NCBI GenBank assembly: GCA_018240505.1
Contig: JAFEFQ010000253.1
Coordinates: forward strand, 1 to 54,184
Source: Pseudomonadota bacterium
Lineage (GTDB): Bacteria; Pseudomonadota; Gammaproteobacteria; Xanthomonadales; Rhodanobacteraceae
Length of the DNA: 54,184 nucleotides
Direction: 5' to 3'
Shown: positions 26,734 to 35,047 of the stretch, one piece after another
How positions within the stretch are numbered: the first letter of the stretch is position 1
Layout: every line of letters begins with the position of its first letter
The notes under the pieces: model-generated
Told to the model about the DNA's origin: nothing
The model's input: only the letters and a program-made list of their open reading frames with translations
The model's database searches: none
Made by a program: the position numbers and the translations under genes

Positions 26734-27993
26734 ATGACTGAAAACAGGATTCAAACGCGCAGGATCGCCGTCATCGGCGGCGGTCCCGCAGGCCTGATGG
26801 CCGCGGAGACGGCGCGCGCCGCGGGCGCGTCGGTGGACGTCTACGAGCGCATGGGTTCGGTTGGGCGCAAGTTCCTCATAGCGGGCAAGGGCGGGCTCAA
26901 CCTCACCCATTCCGACCCGTTCGAGCGCTTCGTGTCGCGCTATCGCGGGCGCGAACGCGAACTGCGCGCCTGGCTGGAGAAATTCGACGCCGACGCGCTG
27001 CGCGAATGGGCGCGCGGGCTCGGCGTCGAGACGTTTGTCGGCACCTCGGGCCGCGTGTTTCCAGGCGATCTCAAGGCGGCGCCGCTGCTGCGCGGCTGGG
27101 TGCGGCGGCTGCGCGCGAGCGGGGTGGATTTCCACGTGCATCAGCGCTGGCTCGGCTGGAATGACGACGGCGCCTTGCGTTTCGAGCACGCCGGCGAAAC
27201 GCGCCGCGTCGATGCGGATGCGGTCGTGCTCGCGCTCGGCGGCGGCAGCTGGCCGGTGCTCGGCTCGGACGGAGCGTGGACGCGCATTCTCGAAGACCGT
27301 GCGGTCGATCTGGCGCCGCTGCGGCCGGCCAACTGCGGTTTCGAGATCGCGCGCGCGGGAGCCGAAGGCTGGAGCGAATTTTTCGCGAACAAATACGCCG
27401 GCCAGCCGATCAAGCCGGTCGTGATCGAATGGCGCGGCGCGAACGGCGCAACGATCCACCGCCAGGGCGAGTTCGTCGTCAGCGCACACGGGGTCGAGGG
27501 CAGCCTGATCTATGCATTCAGCGCCGAGTTGCGCGATGCGATCGCCGCGCAGGGTAGCGCGACGATCCATCTCGATCTCGCGCCGGGGCGCGACGCCGCG
27601 CGCCTCGCGCGCGAGCTCGCGCAGCCGCGCGGCAAACGCACGCTCAGCGAGCATTTGCGCCGGCATGCGGGCATCGACGGCGTGAAGACCGGGCTGCTGT
27701 ACGAATTGCTCGCGAAGGACGCCATGCAGGATGCCGATCGCCTCGCGCGCGCGATCAAGGCCTTGCCGCTGACGTTGGTGCGCCCGCGCCCGCTGGCCGA
27801 GGCGATCAGCACGGCCGGCGGCGTGCGCTTCGCGGCGCTCGACGACGCGCTGATGCTGAAGGCGCTGCCCGGCGTGTTCTGCGCCGGCGAAATGATCGAC
27901 TGGGAGGCGCCGACCGGCGGCTATCTGCTCACGGCCTGCTTCGCGAGCGGAAAAATCGCAGGGGCGAGTGCGGCGCGGTGGGCGGCTCGTTAG
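26734..27993 (+). CDS. NAD(P)/FAD-dependent oxidoreductase (TIGR03862, BaiN/HI0933-like)
   Basis: A 419-residue flavoprotein. The FAD-binding start (RRIAVIGGGPAGLMAAETARAAG) is followed by VGRKFLIAGKGGLNLTH, the HI0933/BaiN signature, then AVVLALGGGSWPVLGSDG and a C-terminal CAGEMIDWEAPTGGYLLTACFASGKIAG. It matches the TIGR03862 (PP_4765-type) subfamily, whose substrate is unknown. ATG 26734 is used; an in-frame GTG lies at 26704. Confidence 0.92.
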   Translation: MTENRIQTRRIAVIGGGPAGLMAAETARAAGASVDVYERMGSVGRKFLIAGKGGLNLTHSDPFERFVSRYRGRERELRAWLEKFDADALREWARGLGVETFVGTSGRVFPGDLKAAPLLRGWVRRLRASGVDFHVHQRWLGWNDDGALRFEHAGETRRVDADAVVLALGGGSWPVLGSDGAWTRILEDRAVDLAPLRPANCGFEIARAGAEGWSEFFANKYAGQPIKPVVIEWRGANGATIHRQGEFVVSAHGVEGSLIYAFSAELRDAIAAQGSATIHLDLAPGRDAARLARELAQPRGKRTLSEHLRRHAGIDGVKTGLLYELLAKDAMQDADRLARAIKALPLTLVRPRPLAEAISTAGGVRFAALDDALMLKALPGVFCAGEMIDWEAPTGGYLLTACFASGKIAGASAARWAAR

Positions 27994-28017
27994 CCGGAAG
28001 CGCACGACACAGAAGCT

Positions 28018-28069
28018 CGTCATTCCCGCTTGACCAGCCCTTCGGCTGTTGAAAGCCGCGGGAATGACG
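28018..28069. repeat. REP-like inverted repeat, copy 2, with nested hairpin
   Basis: CGTCATTCCCGC (28018-28029) and its exact complement GCGGGAATGACG (28058-28069) enclose a second hairpin CAGCC-CTTC-GGCTG. It sits between the convergent flavoprotein and mmsA genes and could act as a two-way terminator. Confidence 0.8.
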
Positions 28070-28092
28070 GCAATAGAGTTTCTCGGGTTCCC

Positions 28093-29613
28093 TCAATGCG
28101 CGACCGGCATCGTGAACTGCGCGCCCTTGGCGATCGAATCGGGCCAGCGCTGCATCACGCTCTTGTAGCGCGTGTAGAAGCGCACGCCTTCCTCGCCGTA
28201 GATGTGCGCGTCGCCGAACAGCGAGCGCTTCCAGCCGCCGAACGAGTGCCAGGCCATCGGCACCGGAATCGGCACGTTGATGCCGACCATGCCGCATTTG
28301 ATCTGGCGCGCGAACGCGCGCGCGACGCCGCCGTCGGAGGTGTAGCACGACACGCCGTTGCCGAATTCGTGCGCGTTGATCAACTCGACCGCGCTGGCGA
28401 AGTCGGGTACGCGCACGATGCCGAGCACGGGTCCGAAGATTTCCTCGCGGTGGATCTTCATGCCCGGCGTGACGTGGTCGAACAGCGTGCCGCCGAGGAA
28501 GAAGCCGTCCTCGTGTCCGGCGACGACATGGCCGCGGCCGTCGACGACCAGCTTCGCGCCCTCGGCCACGCCCGCGTCGATGTAGCCGACGACCTTCTCG
28601 CGATGCGCCGCGGTGACCAGCGGGCCCATTTCGACGCTCGCGTCGAGGCCGCTGCCGATCTTGAGCGCCTGCACGCGCGGCACGAGTTTCGCCATGAGCT
28701 TGTCGGCCACGTCGCCGACCGCGACCGCGACCGAGATCGCCATGCAACGTTCGCCGGCCGAGCCGTAGGCCGCGCCGATCAGCGCATCGACCGCCTGGTC
28801 GCGATCGGCGTCAGGCATCACGATCAGATGGTTTTTCGCGCCGCCGAGCGCCTGCACGCGTTTGCCTCGTGCCGTGCCCTGCGCGTAGATGTATTCGGCG
28901 ATCGGCGTGGAGCCGACAAAGGACAGCGCGACGACATCGGGATGTTCGATCAGCGCGTCGACCGCGGTCTTGTCGCCGTGCACGACGTTGAACACGCCGT
29001 CGGGCAGGCCGGCCTGCTTGAGCAACTGCGCGATCAGCAGCGAAGGCGACGGATCGCGCTCCGATGGTTTCAGCACGAACGTGTTGCCGCAAGCCAGCGC
29101 GACCGGGATCATCCACAGCGGCACCATGAACGGAAAATTGAACGGCGTGATGCCGGCGACGACGCCGAGCGGTTGGCGCAGGCTGTAGTTGTCGATGCCG
29201 CCGCCGATCTGGTCGCTGTACTGGCCCTTGAGCAGCTGCGGCGCGGCGCAGGCGAACTCGACGACCTCGATACCTCGCGCGATTTCCCCTTTCGCGTCAG
29301 AGAAGACCTTGCCGTGCTCGCGCGTGATCAGCTCGGCGAACTCGTCGGCGTGCGCGTCGAGCAGGGCCTTGAACGCGAACAGGACGCGCGCGCGCTTGAG
29401 CGGCGGCGTCTCGCTCCATGCCGGAAACGCGCGCCGCGCGGCGGCTACCGCGGCGTCGACTTCCTGCGCGCTGGCGAGCGCGACCTGCGCGGCGACGCTG
29501 CCGAGCGCGGGATCGAAGACATCGCCGTGGCGGCCGCTGCTGCCAGCGACCTCGCGGCCGTCGATGTAGTGGGCGATCTGGCGGATGGAAAGCCCTGTGG
29601 ATTCGCGATTCAT
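28093..29613 (-). CDS. mmsA: CoA-acylating methylmalonate-semialdehyde dehydrogenase
   Basis: A 506-residue aldehyde dehydrogenase that converts (methyl)malonate semialdehyde plus CoA to propionyl/acetyl-CoA in valine and pyrimidine catabolism. Diagnostic features are the N-terminal [36 protein letters not shown], the catalytic Cys in [11 protein letters not shown] (MmsA uses Cys without the classic ALDH general-base Glu), and the C-terminal [26 protein letters not shown]. The other mmsB/valine genes are not adjacent. The ATG at 29613 gives the usual length. Confidence 0.95.
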   Translation of the reverse strand: MNRESTGLSIRQIAHYIDGREVAGSSGRHGDVFDPALGSVAAQVALASAQEVDAAVAAARRAFPAWSETPPLKRARVLFAFKALLDAHADEFAELITREHGKVFSDAKGEIARGIEVVEFACAAPQLLKGQYSDQIGGGIDNYSLRQPLGVVAGITPFNFPFMVPLWMIPVALACGNTFVLKPSERDPSPSLLIAQLLKQAGLPDGVFNVVHGDKTAVDALIEHPDVVALSFVGSTPIAEYIYAQGTARGKRVQALGGAKNHLIVMPDADRDQAVDALIGAAYGSAGERCMAISVAVAVGDVADKLMAKLVPRVQALKIGSGLDASVEMGPLVTAAHREKVVGYIDAGVAEGAKLVVDGRGHVVAGHEDGFFLGGTLFDHVTPGMKIHREEIFGPVLGIVRVPDFASAVELINAHEFGNGVSCYTSDGGVARAFARQIKCGMVGINVPIPVPMAWHSFGGWKRSLFGDAHIYGEEGVRFYTRYKSVMQRWPDSIAKGAQFTMPVAH

Positions 29614-29738
29614 TCTCTGGCTCGTACTTTGTCTATCGGGTTGTGCCTGCAATCCTACAACTTAATGCGCTGCGCTGCCGATGACGCGGTGTGGCGCGTG
29701 CCTTTGCAGGGGTGGCTGCTTCGGCTATCGTCGCCGGC

Positions 29739-30329
29739 ATGATCATCGTTACGACGTTCAATGGCGCGCAGGTCGAGCCGTGGCTCGACGCCGTCGCCGC
29801 GCTGCGCATCGCGGTGTTCCGCGACTGGCCTTATCTCTATGCCGGCGACCGCGGCTACGAAAAGCAGTATCTCGCGACCTACGCGAAATCGGCCGGATGC
29901 CTGTTCGTGCTCGCGTTCGACGGCGAGCGCGTGATCGGCGCCTCGACCGCAATCCCGCTGGCCGACGAAACCGCCGCGTTCCAGCAACCGTTTCGCGAGC
30001 GCGGCATCGCGCTCGGCGATGTGTTCTACTTCGGCGAGTCGGTGTTGTTGCGCGAATACCGCGGCCACGGCCTCGGCCATCGCTTCTTCGACGAACGTGA
30101 AGCTCACGCGCGACGTCTGGGCGGCTTCGCCCTGACCGCGTTCTGCGCGGTCGAACGCGATGCCGGCGACCCGCGCCGCCCACCCGGCCATCGCGACAAC
30201 GACGCGTTCTGGATCAAGCGCGGCTACGCGCGCCAGGACGACATGTTCTGCGAACTCGACTGGCAGGAAATCGGCGCGGCGCAGGCGAGCCTGCATCGCC
30301 TGCGGTTCTGGCTGCGAACGTTGTCTTGA
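29739..30329 (+). CDS. GNAT-family acetyltransferase
   Basis: A 196-residue GNAT protein with an N-terminal FRDWPYLYAGDRGYEKQYLATYAKS segment, FGESVLLREYRGHGLGHRFFDEREAHAR as the acetyl-CoA-binding R-G-x-G-x-G motif, and a C-terminal N-D-A-F-W-I-K-R-G-Y. This arrangement is conserved in a family of uncharacterised acetyltransferases. ATG 29739 is preferred over GTG 29691, which would add an unrelated tail. It faces away from mmsA and converges on nth. Confidence 0.85.
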   Translation: MIIVTTFNGAQVEPWLDAVAALRIAVFRDWPYLYAGDRGYEKQYLATYAKSAGCLFVLAFDGERVIGASTAIPLADETAAFQQPFRERGIALGDVFYFGESVLLREYRGHGLGHRFFDEREAHARRLGGFALTAFCAVERDAGDPRRPPGHRDNDAFWIKRGYARQDDMFCELDWQEIGAAQASLHRLRFWLRTLS

Positions 30330-30340
30330 ACAACGAACAT

Positions 30341-30368
30341 CGTCATTCCCGCGGAAGCGGGAATGACG
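30341..30368. repeat. REP-like inverted repeat, copy 3
   Basis: CGTCATTCCCGC (30341-30352), loop GGAA, GCGGGAATGACG (30357-30368): perfect 12-bp stem with the same arms as the copy at 28018-28069. It lies between the convergent GNAT and nth genes. The core resembles the dRS3-type ATTCCC/GGGAAT repeats known from Neisseria. Confidence 0.85.
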
Positions 30369-30383
30369 CCAAAAGAAGGAAAA

Positions 30384-31028
30384 CTACGCAGGTTCGGCAC
30401 GCGTTTTGTGCCTGTACTCGCAAAAGTCGCGGATCACGCATTGCGGACAATCCGGCTTGCGCGCCCTGCATACGTAGCGACCGTGCAGGATCAACCAATG
30501 GTGCGCGTCGAGCTTGAACTCGTCGGGTACGACCTTTTCCAGCTTGTCCTCGACCGCGCGCACGGTCTTTCCCGGAGCGAGTCCCGTGCGGTTGGCGACA
30601 CGGAAGATATGCGTGTCGACCGCGATCGTCGGCATTCCGAACGCGGTGTTGAGGACGACGTTCGCGGTCTTGCGGCCGACGCCGGGCAGTGCCTCGAGTT
30701 CTTCGCGCGTGCGCGGCACCTCGCCGGCATGGCGTTCGACGAGGATGGCGCAGGTCGCGATCACGTTCTTCGCCTTGGCGTTGAACAGGCCGATCGTGGA
30801 AATGTAGCCGCGCAGCTTTTCTTCGCCGAGCGCGAGGATCGCCTGTGCCGTGCCGGCGACCGGATAGAGCTTGCGCGTGGCCTTGTTGACGCCGACGTCG
30901 GTGGCTTGCGCGGACAGGATCACCGAAATCAGCAACTGGAACGGCGTGGCGTATTCGAGTTCGCTGCGCGGCTTCGGATTGACCTCGCGCAGGCGGCGGA
31001 AGATCTCCGCGCGTTTTTCCGCATTCAT
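30384..31028 (-). CDS. nth: Endonuclease III
   Basis: A 214-residue base-excision repair DNA glycosylase/AP lyase removing oxidised pyrimidines. The helix-hairpin-helix [13 protein letters not shown] carries the nucleophilic Lys120, and Asp138 lies in [11 protein letters not shown]. The four [4Fe-4S] cysteines C187, C194, C197 and C203 stand at exactly the numbers of the E. coli enzyme. It overlaps the preceding rnfB-like gene by four bases (ATGA). Confidence 0.98.
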   Translation of the reverse strand: MNAEKRAEIFRRLREVNPKPRSELEYATPFQLLISVILSAQATDVGVNKATRKLYPVAGTAQAILALGEEKLRGYISTIGLFNAKAKNVIATCAILVERHAGEVPRTREELEALPGVGRKTANVVLNTAFGMPTIAVDTHIFRVANRTGLAPGKTVRAVEDKLEKVVPDEFKLDAHHWLILHGRYVCRARKPDCPQCVIRDFCEYRHKTRAEPA

Positions 31029-31693
31029 GGATTCTTTGCCCTCCCTGGCGACTCGCTCCCGGCATTCCCTGCCGGGGCGACCGGCGTCGTGCCGGCCGCT
31101 TTCTTCGCCTTGGCGCGCGCGATCGCCTCGAGCACGGCGCTGCGCGAGGTGGCGTGCACTTCGGCCTTGCGCGCGGCAATCGCGGCCTCGCGTTTTTCGC
31201 GTTCATGCGCAAGGCGTGCGTTGCGCGCCTCGTAGCGCTCGCGGTAGTGCGCAGCGCGCGCGTTGTGCGGCGCCTCGAGTTGCGCCGGGTCGACGATCAT
31301 CGCGATGCAGTCGACCGGGCAGGCGGGAATGCAAAGCTCGCAGCCGTTGCACTCCGCGCTCAGTATCGTGTGCATCAGCTTGTTCGCGCCGACGATCGCG
31401 TCGACCGGACAGACCTGGATGCACTTGGTGCAGCCGATGCAGGCGTCCTCGTCGATCAGTGCGATCTCGGCCGGCTTCTCGATGCCGTTCGCCGGATTGA
31501 GCGGCTTTGCCGCGCGCCCGAGCAGCGTGGCCAGCTCGCGGATGCCTTGCGCACCGCCCGGCGGGCACTGGTTGATGTCGGCCTCGCCCGCGGCGATCGC
31601 TTCGGCATAGGCGAGGCAGGCCGGATAGCCGCAGCGCGTGCATTGCGTCTGCGGCAGCAGGGCGTTGATGCGGAGAGCCGGATCAGGAGTCAT
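31025..31693 (-). CDS. RnfB-like ferredoxin-type iron-sulfur protein, no membrane anchor
   Basis: A 222-residue RnfB/RsxB homologue. It has the N-terminal 4Fe-4S motif (C18, C21, C26, C43: [12 protein letters not shown] then CPPGG) and two 4Fe-4S ferredoxin motifs (C85/C88/C91/C95 and C115/C118/C121/C125), followed by a charged Ala/Lys/Arg-rich coiled-coil tail. The hydrophobic N-terminal helix of true RnfB is missing and no other rnf gene is nearby, so this is a soluble stand-alone version. Tight coupling to nth suggests it might supply electrons or clusters to Nth (inference). Confidence 0.88.
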   Translation of the reverse strand: MTPDPALRINALLPQTQCTRCGYPACLAYAEAIAAGEADINQCPPGGAQGIRELATLLGRAAKPLNPANGIEKPAEIALIDEDACIGCTKCIQVCPVDAIVGANKLMHTILSAECNGCELCIPACPVDCIAMIVDPAQLEAPHNARAAHYRERYEARNARLAHEREKREAAIAARKAEVHATSRSAVLEAIARAKAKKAAGTTPVAPAGNAGSESPGRAKNP

Positions 31694-31708
31694 TGCGAAC
31701 AGGCACAC

Positions 31709-32659
31709 TCACTGCTTGTTCTGCTTTTCCAGCCACACCTCGAGCCCCTGCGCATTGAGTTCGATGTCCATAGCGAGCAGGTGGCGTACTTCCGTCTGAT
31801 CGAACTTGCAGCCGTGTGCCTGCGCGCGCGCGGTGTAGAGCGCGGCGAGAGCATCGGCGATGCGTGCATGCCGATCGGCGTCGGTCGCGTGCGCCTGCGC
31901 GATCGCGACCATCGCGTCGATCTGCACGTGCAGATCGCGCGCCAGGCGCGGCACATCGGCGACGCGGCTGTAGTGGGTCAGGAACATCTGCCGCGGCTCG
32001 TGTTCGAGCATGCGGTTGATGGAAGCCTTCAATGCATCCGGCTCGAATTGCACCGGCGTCGAGGTCGGCAGGATGTAGGCCCCCTTGTCGGTATCGAACT
32101 CGCGGTAGGACAGGCCGAACGTGTCGCCGGTGAAGAACGCGCGGCTGGCGGCGTCCCAGAGGCAGATGTGGTGGCGTGCGTGGCCCGGCGTGTCGAAGCA
32201 GAGCAGTTCGCGCCCGGCGAGGTCGACGACATGGCCGTCGGGCGCCTCGACGACGCGTTCGGCCGGCACCGGAACCAGCGTGCCATAGCTGCGTGCGATT
32301 TCCTCGGCGCCATACACGGCCGTCGCGCCCGCGATCAGCGCGGACGGGTCGATCATGTGGCGCGCGCCGCGCGGATGCACGACGAGCGTCGCGTTCGGCA
32401 GTTGCCGCATCAGCAGGCCCGCGCCGCCGGCATGGTCGAGATGCACGTGGGTCAGAATCACCCAGTCCACCGCGTCGACGCCGAGGCCCTTGGCTTTCAG
32501 CGCGTCGAGCAGGCGCGGAATCGAGTAGTTGGTGCCGACGTCGATGAAAGCGGCGCGGCCGCCGTGCACGAGCAGATGGCTGGCGTCGAACCGCGGACGG
32601 AAGAAGCCCGTGTCGATCGCGGTGATGGCGTGGTCGAAGTCGATCGTTCCCGCGCTCAT
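31709..32659 (-). CDS. MBL-fold metallo-hydrolase
   Basis: A 316-residue metallo-beta-lactamase-fold hydrolase. Metal ligands His71-x-His73-x-Asp75-His76 (THVHLDHAGG), a later His in TPGHARHHICLWD and Asp in FFTGDTFG are clear. The C-terminal third is helical (MLEHEPRQMFLTHYSRVADVP onward), as in MBL proteins of unknown thioester or cyclic substrate. It overlaps the metG stop by four bases (ATGA) and is followed by the rnfB-like gene after 15 bases, so it belongs to the metG operon. Confidence 0.9.
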   Translation of the reverse strand: MSAGTIDFDHAITAIDTGFFRPRFDASHLLVHGGRAAFIDVGTNYSIPRLLDALKAKGLGVDAVDWVILTHVHLDHAGGAGLLMRQLPNATLVVHPRGARHMIDPSALIAGATAVYGAEEIARSYGTLVPVPAERVVEAPDGHVVDLAGRELLCFDTPGHARHHICLWDAASRAFFTGDTFGLSYREFDTDKGAYILPTSTPVQFEPDALKASINRMLEHEPRQMFLTHYSRVADVPRLARDLHVQIDAMVAIAQAHATDADRHARIADALAALYTARAQAHGCKFDQTEVRHLLAMDIELNAQGLEVWLEKQNKQ

Positions 32660-34797
32660 TTCACCTGCGCTCCCGGTCGCGCACCCTGGTCCGCATCGAG
32701 CAGGAACAGGTCGGCATCGCCCGTGCCCGCGGAAAGGATCATGCCCTCGGACACGCCGAAGCGCATCTTGCGCGGGGCGAGGTTGGCGATGAAGACGACG
32801 TTGCGGCCGACGAGTCTCGAAGGCTCGGCGTAGGCGGCGCGGATGCCGGAAAAAATCTGTCGCTTGCCGAGTTCGCCCGCGTCGAGTTCGAAGCGCAGCA
32901 GCTTGTCCGAGCCGTCGACGAACTCGCAGGCGACTACCTTGCCGATGCGCAGGTCGAGTCTGGCGAAATCGTCGATGGAGACAAGGGCAGGGCCGAGGGC
33001 TGAGGGCTGAGGGCTGACGGCCGCGCCGGAGCTCCGCGTGCTTTTGCTTGAGCCCTCCCTTTCAAGGGGAGGGTTGGGTGTGGATGGTTTCGCTCCCGCG
33101 CCGGCCGAAGCGGAAGGCGCGAGAGATTCCTTCGACGCCTCGATCATCGTCTCGATCTTCTTCGCATCGACGCGCGCGGCGAGCGCGGAGAACTCGTTGA
33201 TCGCCGCGCCGAGCAGAGGCTGCGCCGCCGCGTCGAAGCGCGCCGGCGTCTCGTTGAACAATGCCAGCGCGCGCGTCGCGGTCGCCGGCACGATCGGCGC
33301 GAGATACGCGCTGAGCAGGCGGAAGTAGTTCAGCGCGAGCGTGCAAACCGTGTGCAGTTGCGCGAGTTTCGATTCGTCCTTGGCCAGGTTCCACGGGGCG
33401 TTCGCGGCGACGTAGGCGTTCGCTTCGTCGGCCACGGTCATGATCTCGCGCGTGGCCGCGGCGAATTCGCCGGCGTCGAACAGCGCGGCGCAATGCGCGA
33501 GCCGGTGCGCGGCGTCGGCGTAACGCGCCGCCTCGTCCGCCGGCAGCGCCGTGGCCAGCCTGCCGCCGAAGTGCCTGTGCACGAAGCCCGCCGTGCGGCT
33601 CGCGATGTTGACCCATTTGCCGACGAGGTGCGAGTTGACGCGCTCCTCGAACGCCTTCAGGTCGAGGTCGACGTCGACCGGCGCCGGGCCGAGGATCGTC
33701 GCGAAGTAGTAGCGCAGGTAGTCCGCGTCGAGGCCGGCGTCGAGATAGGTGCGCGCCATGACGAAGGTGCCGCGCGACTTCGACATCTTCGCGCCGTCGA
33801 CCGTCAGATAGCCGTTGACGTGCAGCGCGGTCGGCGTGCGCAGCTTCGCGCCGTGCAGCATCGCCGGCCAGAACAGGCCATGGAAATTGACGATGTCCTT
33901 GCCGATGAAGTGGTGCATCTCGGCCGCGCTGTTCGGCGCGAGCCAGGCGTCGAAGTCGGTGCCGGTGCGCGTGCACCAGTTCCTGAAGCTGGCGAGATAG
34001 CCGACCGGCGCGTCGAGCCAGACGTAGAAGAACTTGCCCGGCGCGTCGGGAATCGGAAAGCCGAAGTAGGGCGCGTCGCGCGAGATGTCCCAGTCGCGCA
34101 CGCCGCCCTCGGCGTCGAGCCATTCCTTGAGCTTGGCCGCGACCGACGAGTGCACCACGGGCTTGCTGTTGGTCAGCTTGCCGGCGAGCCAGCCGCGCAG
34201 CAGCGTGGTGAAATCGCCGACCTTGAAGAAGTAATGTTCCGAATCGCGCAACTCGGGCGTCGCGCCCGAGACGACCGAATGCGGATCGATCAGGTCGGTC
34301 GGCGCGTACGTCGCGCCGCAGTTCTCGCAGTTGTCGCCGTACTGGTCGGGCGTGCCGCAGTTCGGGCAGGTGCCCTTGATGTAGCGGTCGGGCAGGAACA
34401 TCTGCTTGACCGGGTCGTAGAGCTGGCGGATCAGGCGCTTCTCGATGTGGCCCGCGTCGCGCAGGCGCGTGTAGATCAGGCTGGCCAGCTCGCGGTTCTC
34501 TTCCGAATGCGTCGTGTAGTAGTTGTCGTAAACCACGCCGAAGTCGGCGAAGTCGCGTTCGTGCGAAGCCTGGATGCCGCGGATGAATTCCTCGGGCGCG
34601 AGTCCGGCCTTCTCCGCCGCGAGCATGATCGGCGTGCCGTGGGCGTCGTCGGCGCTGACGAAAACGACCTGGTCGCCGGCCATGCGCCGCGCGCGCACCC
34701 AGATGTCGCATTGCAGATAGCCCAACAAATGGCCGATGTGCAGCGGGCCGTTCGCGTAGGGCAGGGCGTGGGTGACGAGGATGTTGCGCGAGGACAT
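32656..34797 (-). CDS. metG: Methionyl-tRNA synthetase
   Basis: A 713-residue class Ia aminoacyl-tRNA synthetase. HIGH is at residues 20-23 (PLHIGHLLG), KMSKS at 337-341, and a zinc knuckle uses C144, C147, C157 and C160. An anticodon-binding helical domain follows, and the last about 110 residues are the EMAP/tRNA-binding dimerisation domain (FARLDLRIGKVVACE onward). The linker before that domain (about residues 566-610) contains a repeat-derived stretch, see 32993-33073. It heads the overlapping chain metG > MBL > rnfB-like > nth. Confidence 0.98.
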   Translation of the reverse strand: MSSRNILVTHALPYANGPLHIGHLLGYLQCDIWVRARRMAGDQVVFVSADDAHGTPIMLAAEKAGLAPEEFIRGIQASHERDFADFGVVYDNYYTTHSEENRELASLIYTRLRDAGHIEKRLIRQLYDPVKQMFLPDRYIKGTCPNCGTPDQYGDNCENCGATYAPTDLIDPHSVVSGATPELRDSEHYFFKVGDFTTLLRGWLAGKLTNSKPVVHSSVAAKLKEWLDAEGGVRDWDISRDAPYFGFPIPDAPGKFFYVWLDAPVGYLASFRNWCTRTGTDFDAWLAPNSAAEMHHFIGKDIVNFHGLFWPAMLHGAKLRTPTALHVNGYLTVDGAKMSKSRGTFVMARTYLDAGLDADYLRYYFATILGPAPVDVDLDLKAFEERVNSHLVGKWVNIASRTAGFVHRHFGGRLATALPADEAARYADAAHRLAHCAALFDAGEFAAATREIMTVADEANAYVAANAPWNLAKDESKLAQLHTVCTLALNYFRLLSAYLAPIVPATATRALALFNETPARFDAAAQPLLGAAINEFSALAARVDAKKIETMIEASKESLAPSASAGAGAKPSTPNPPLEREGSSKSTRSSGAAVSPQPSALGPALVSIDDFARLDLRIGKVVACEFVDGSDKLLRFELDAGELGKRQIFSGIRAAYAEPSRLVGRNVVFIANLAPRKMRFGVSEGMILSAGTGDADLFLLDADQGARPGAQVK
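32993..33073. repeat. Repeat-derived sequence within the metG linker
   Basis: On the plus strand, a tandem GAGGGCT heptamer (32993-33014) and, 40 bp on, an inverted repeat CCCTCCC (33053-33059) / GGGAGGG (33067-33073). Both kinds are normally intergenic. Here they are in frame inside metG, encoding the SPQPSALGPA and NPPLEREG parts of the interdomain linker. Confidence 0.6.
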
Positions 34798-34825
34798 TGA
34801 GCGGGTTCCGGAAAGTTCGTCGCGG

Positions 34826-34831
34826 ATTATC
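34826..34831 (-). promoter_or_regulatory. Putative -10 box of metG
   Basis: GATAAT on the minus strand, 28 bases before the metG ATG and between it and element copy 3. No clear -35 is visible upstream. Confidence 0.4.
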
Positions 34832-34862
34832 GCACGGCGGTCCCCGCCATCCGCAGAAAGTG

Positions 34863-35004
34863 GGGCGCCTCGAAAAACCGTAGCGAGCGAAGAGAATTTG
34901 CGTGTCGCCGGAGCGCAGGAACCGAAGCATACAAGTAGTATGTGAGGATTCCGAGCACCGCCGGCGCGCAAATTATCGAGCGTAGTAGGTTTTTCGAGGT
35001 GCCC
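34863..35004. repeat. Structured TIR-bounded element, copy 3
   Basis: A 142-bp copy in the same orientation as copy 1. Termini GGGCGCCTCGAAAAACC (34863-34879) and GGTTTTTCGAGGTGCCC (34988-35004) match at 16 of 17 positions. It lacks the CCGATC hairpin of the other copies, and its internal hairpin is CATAC/GTATG (34928-34942) instead of TGTAC/GTACA. AGTG flanks it directly on both sides (34859-34862, 35005-35008). It occupies the spacer between divergent metG and the GH36 gene. Confidence 0.85.
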
Positions 35005-35047
35005 AGTGGTACAAATCGGTGGCGTATTCCACTGCGGGGAGAAGGCG

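Noticed and set aside
31025..31693. Start of a full Rnf electron-transport operon
   Set aside because: No rnfA, C, D, G or E genes are adjacent and the N-terminal membrane helix is absent.
21514..35004. The three element copies as parts of an autonomous insertion sequence
   Set aside because: No transposase or integrase frame lies in or between the copies, and each copy is too short (142-232 bp) to encode one.
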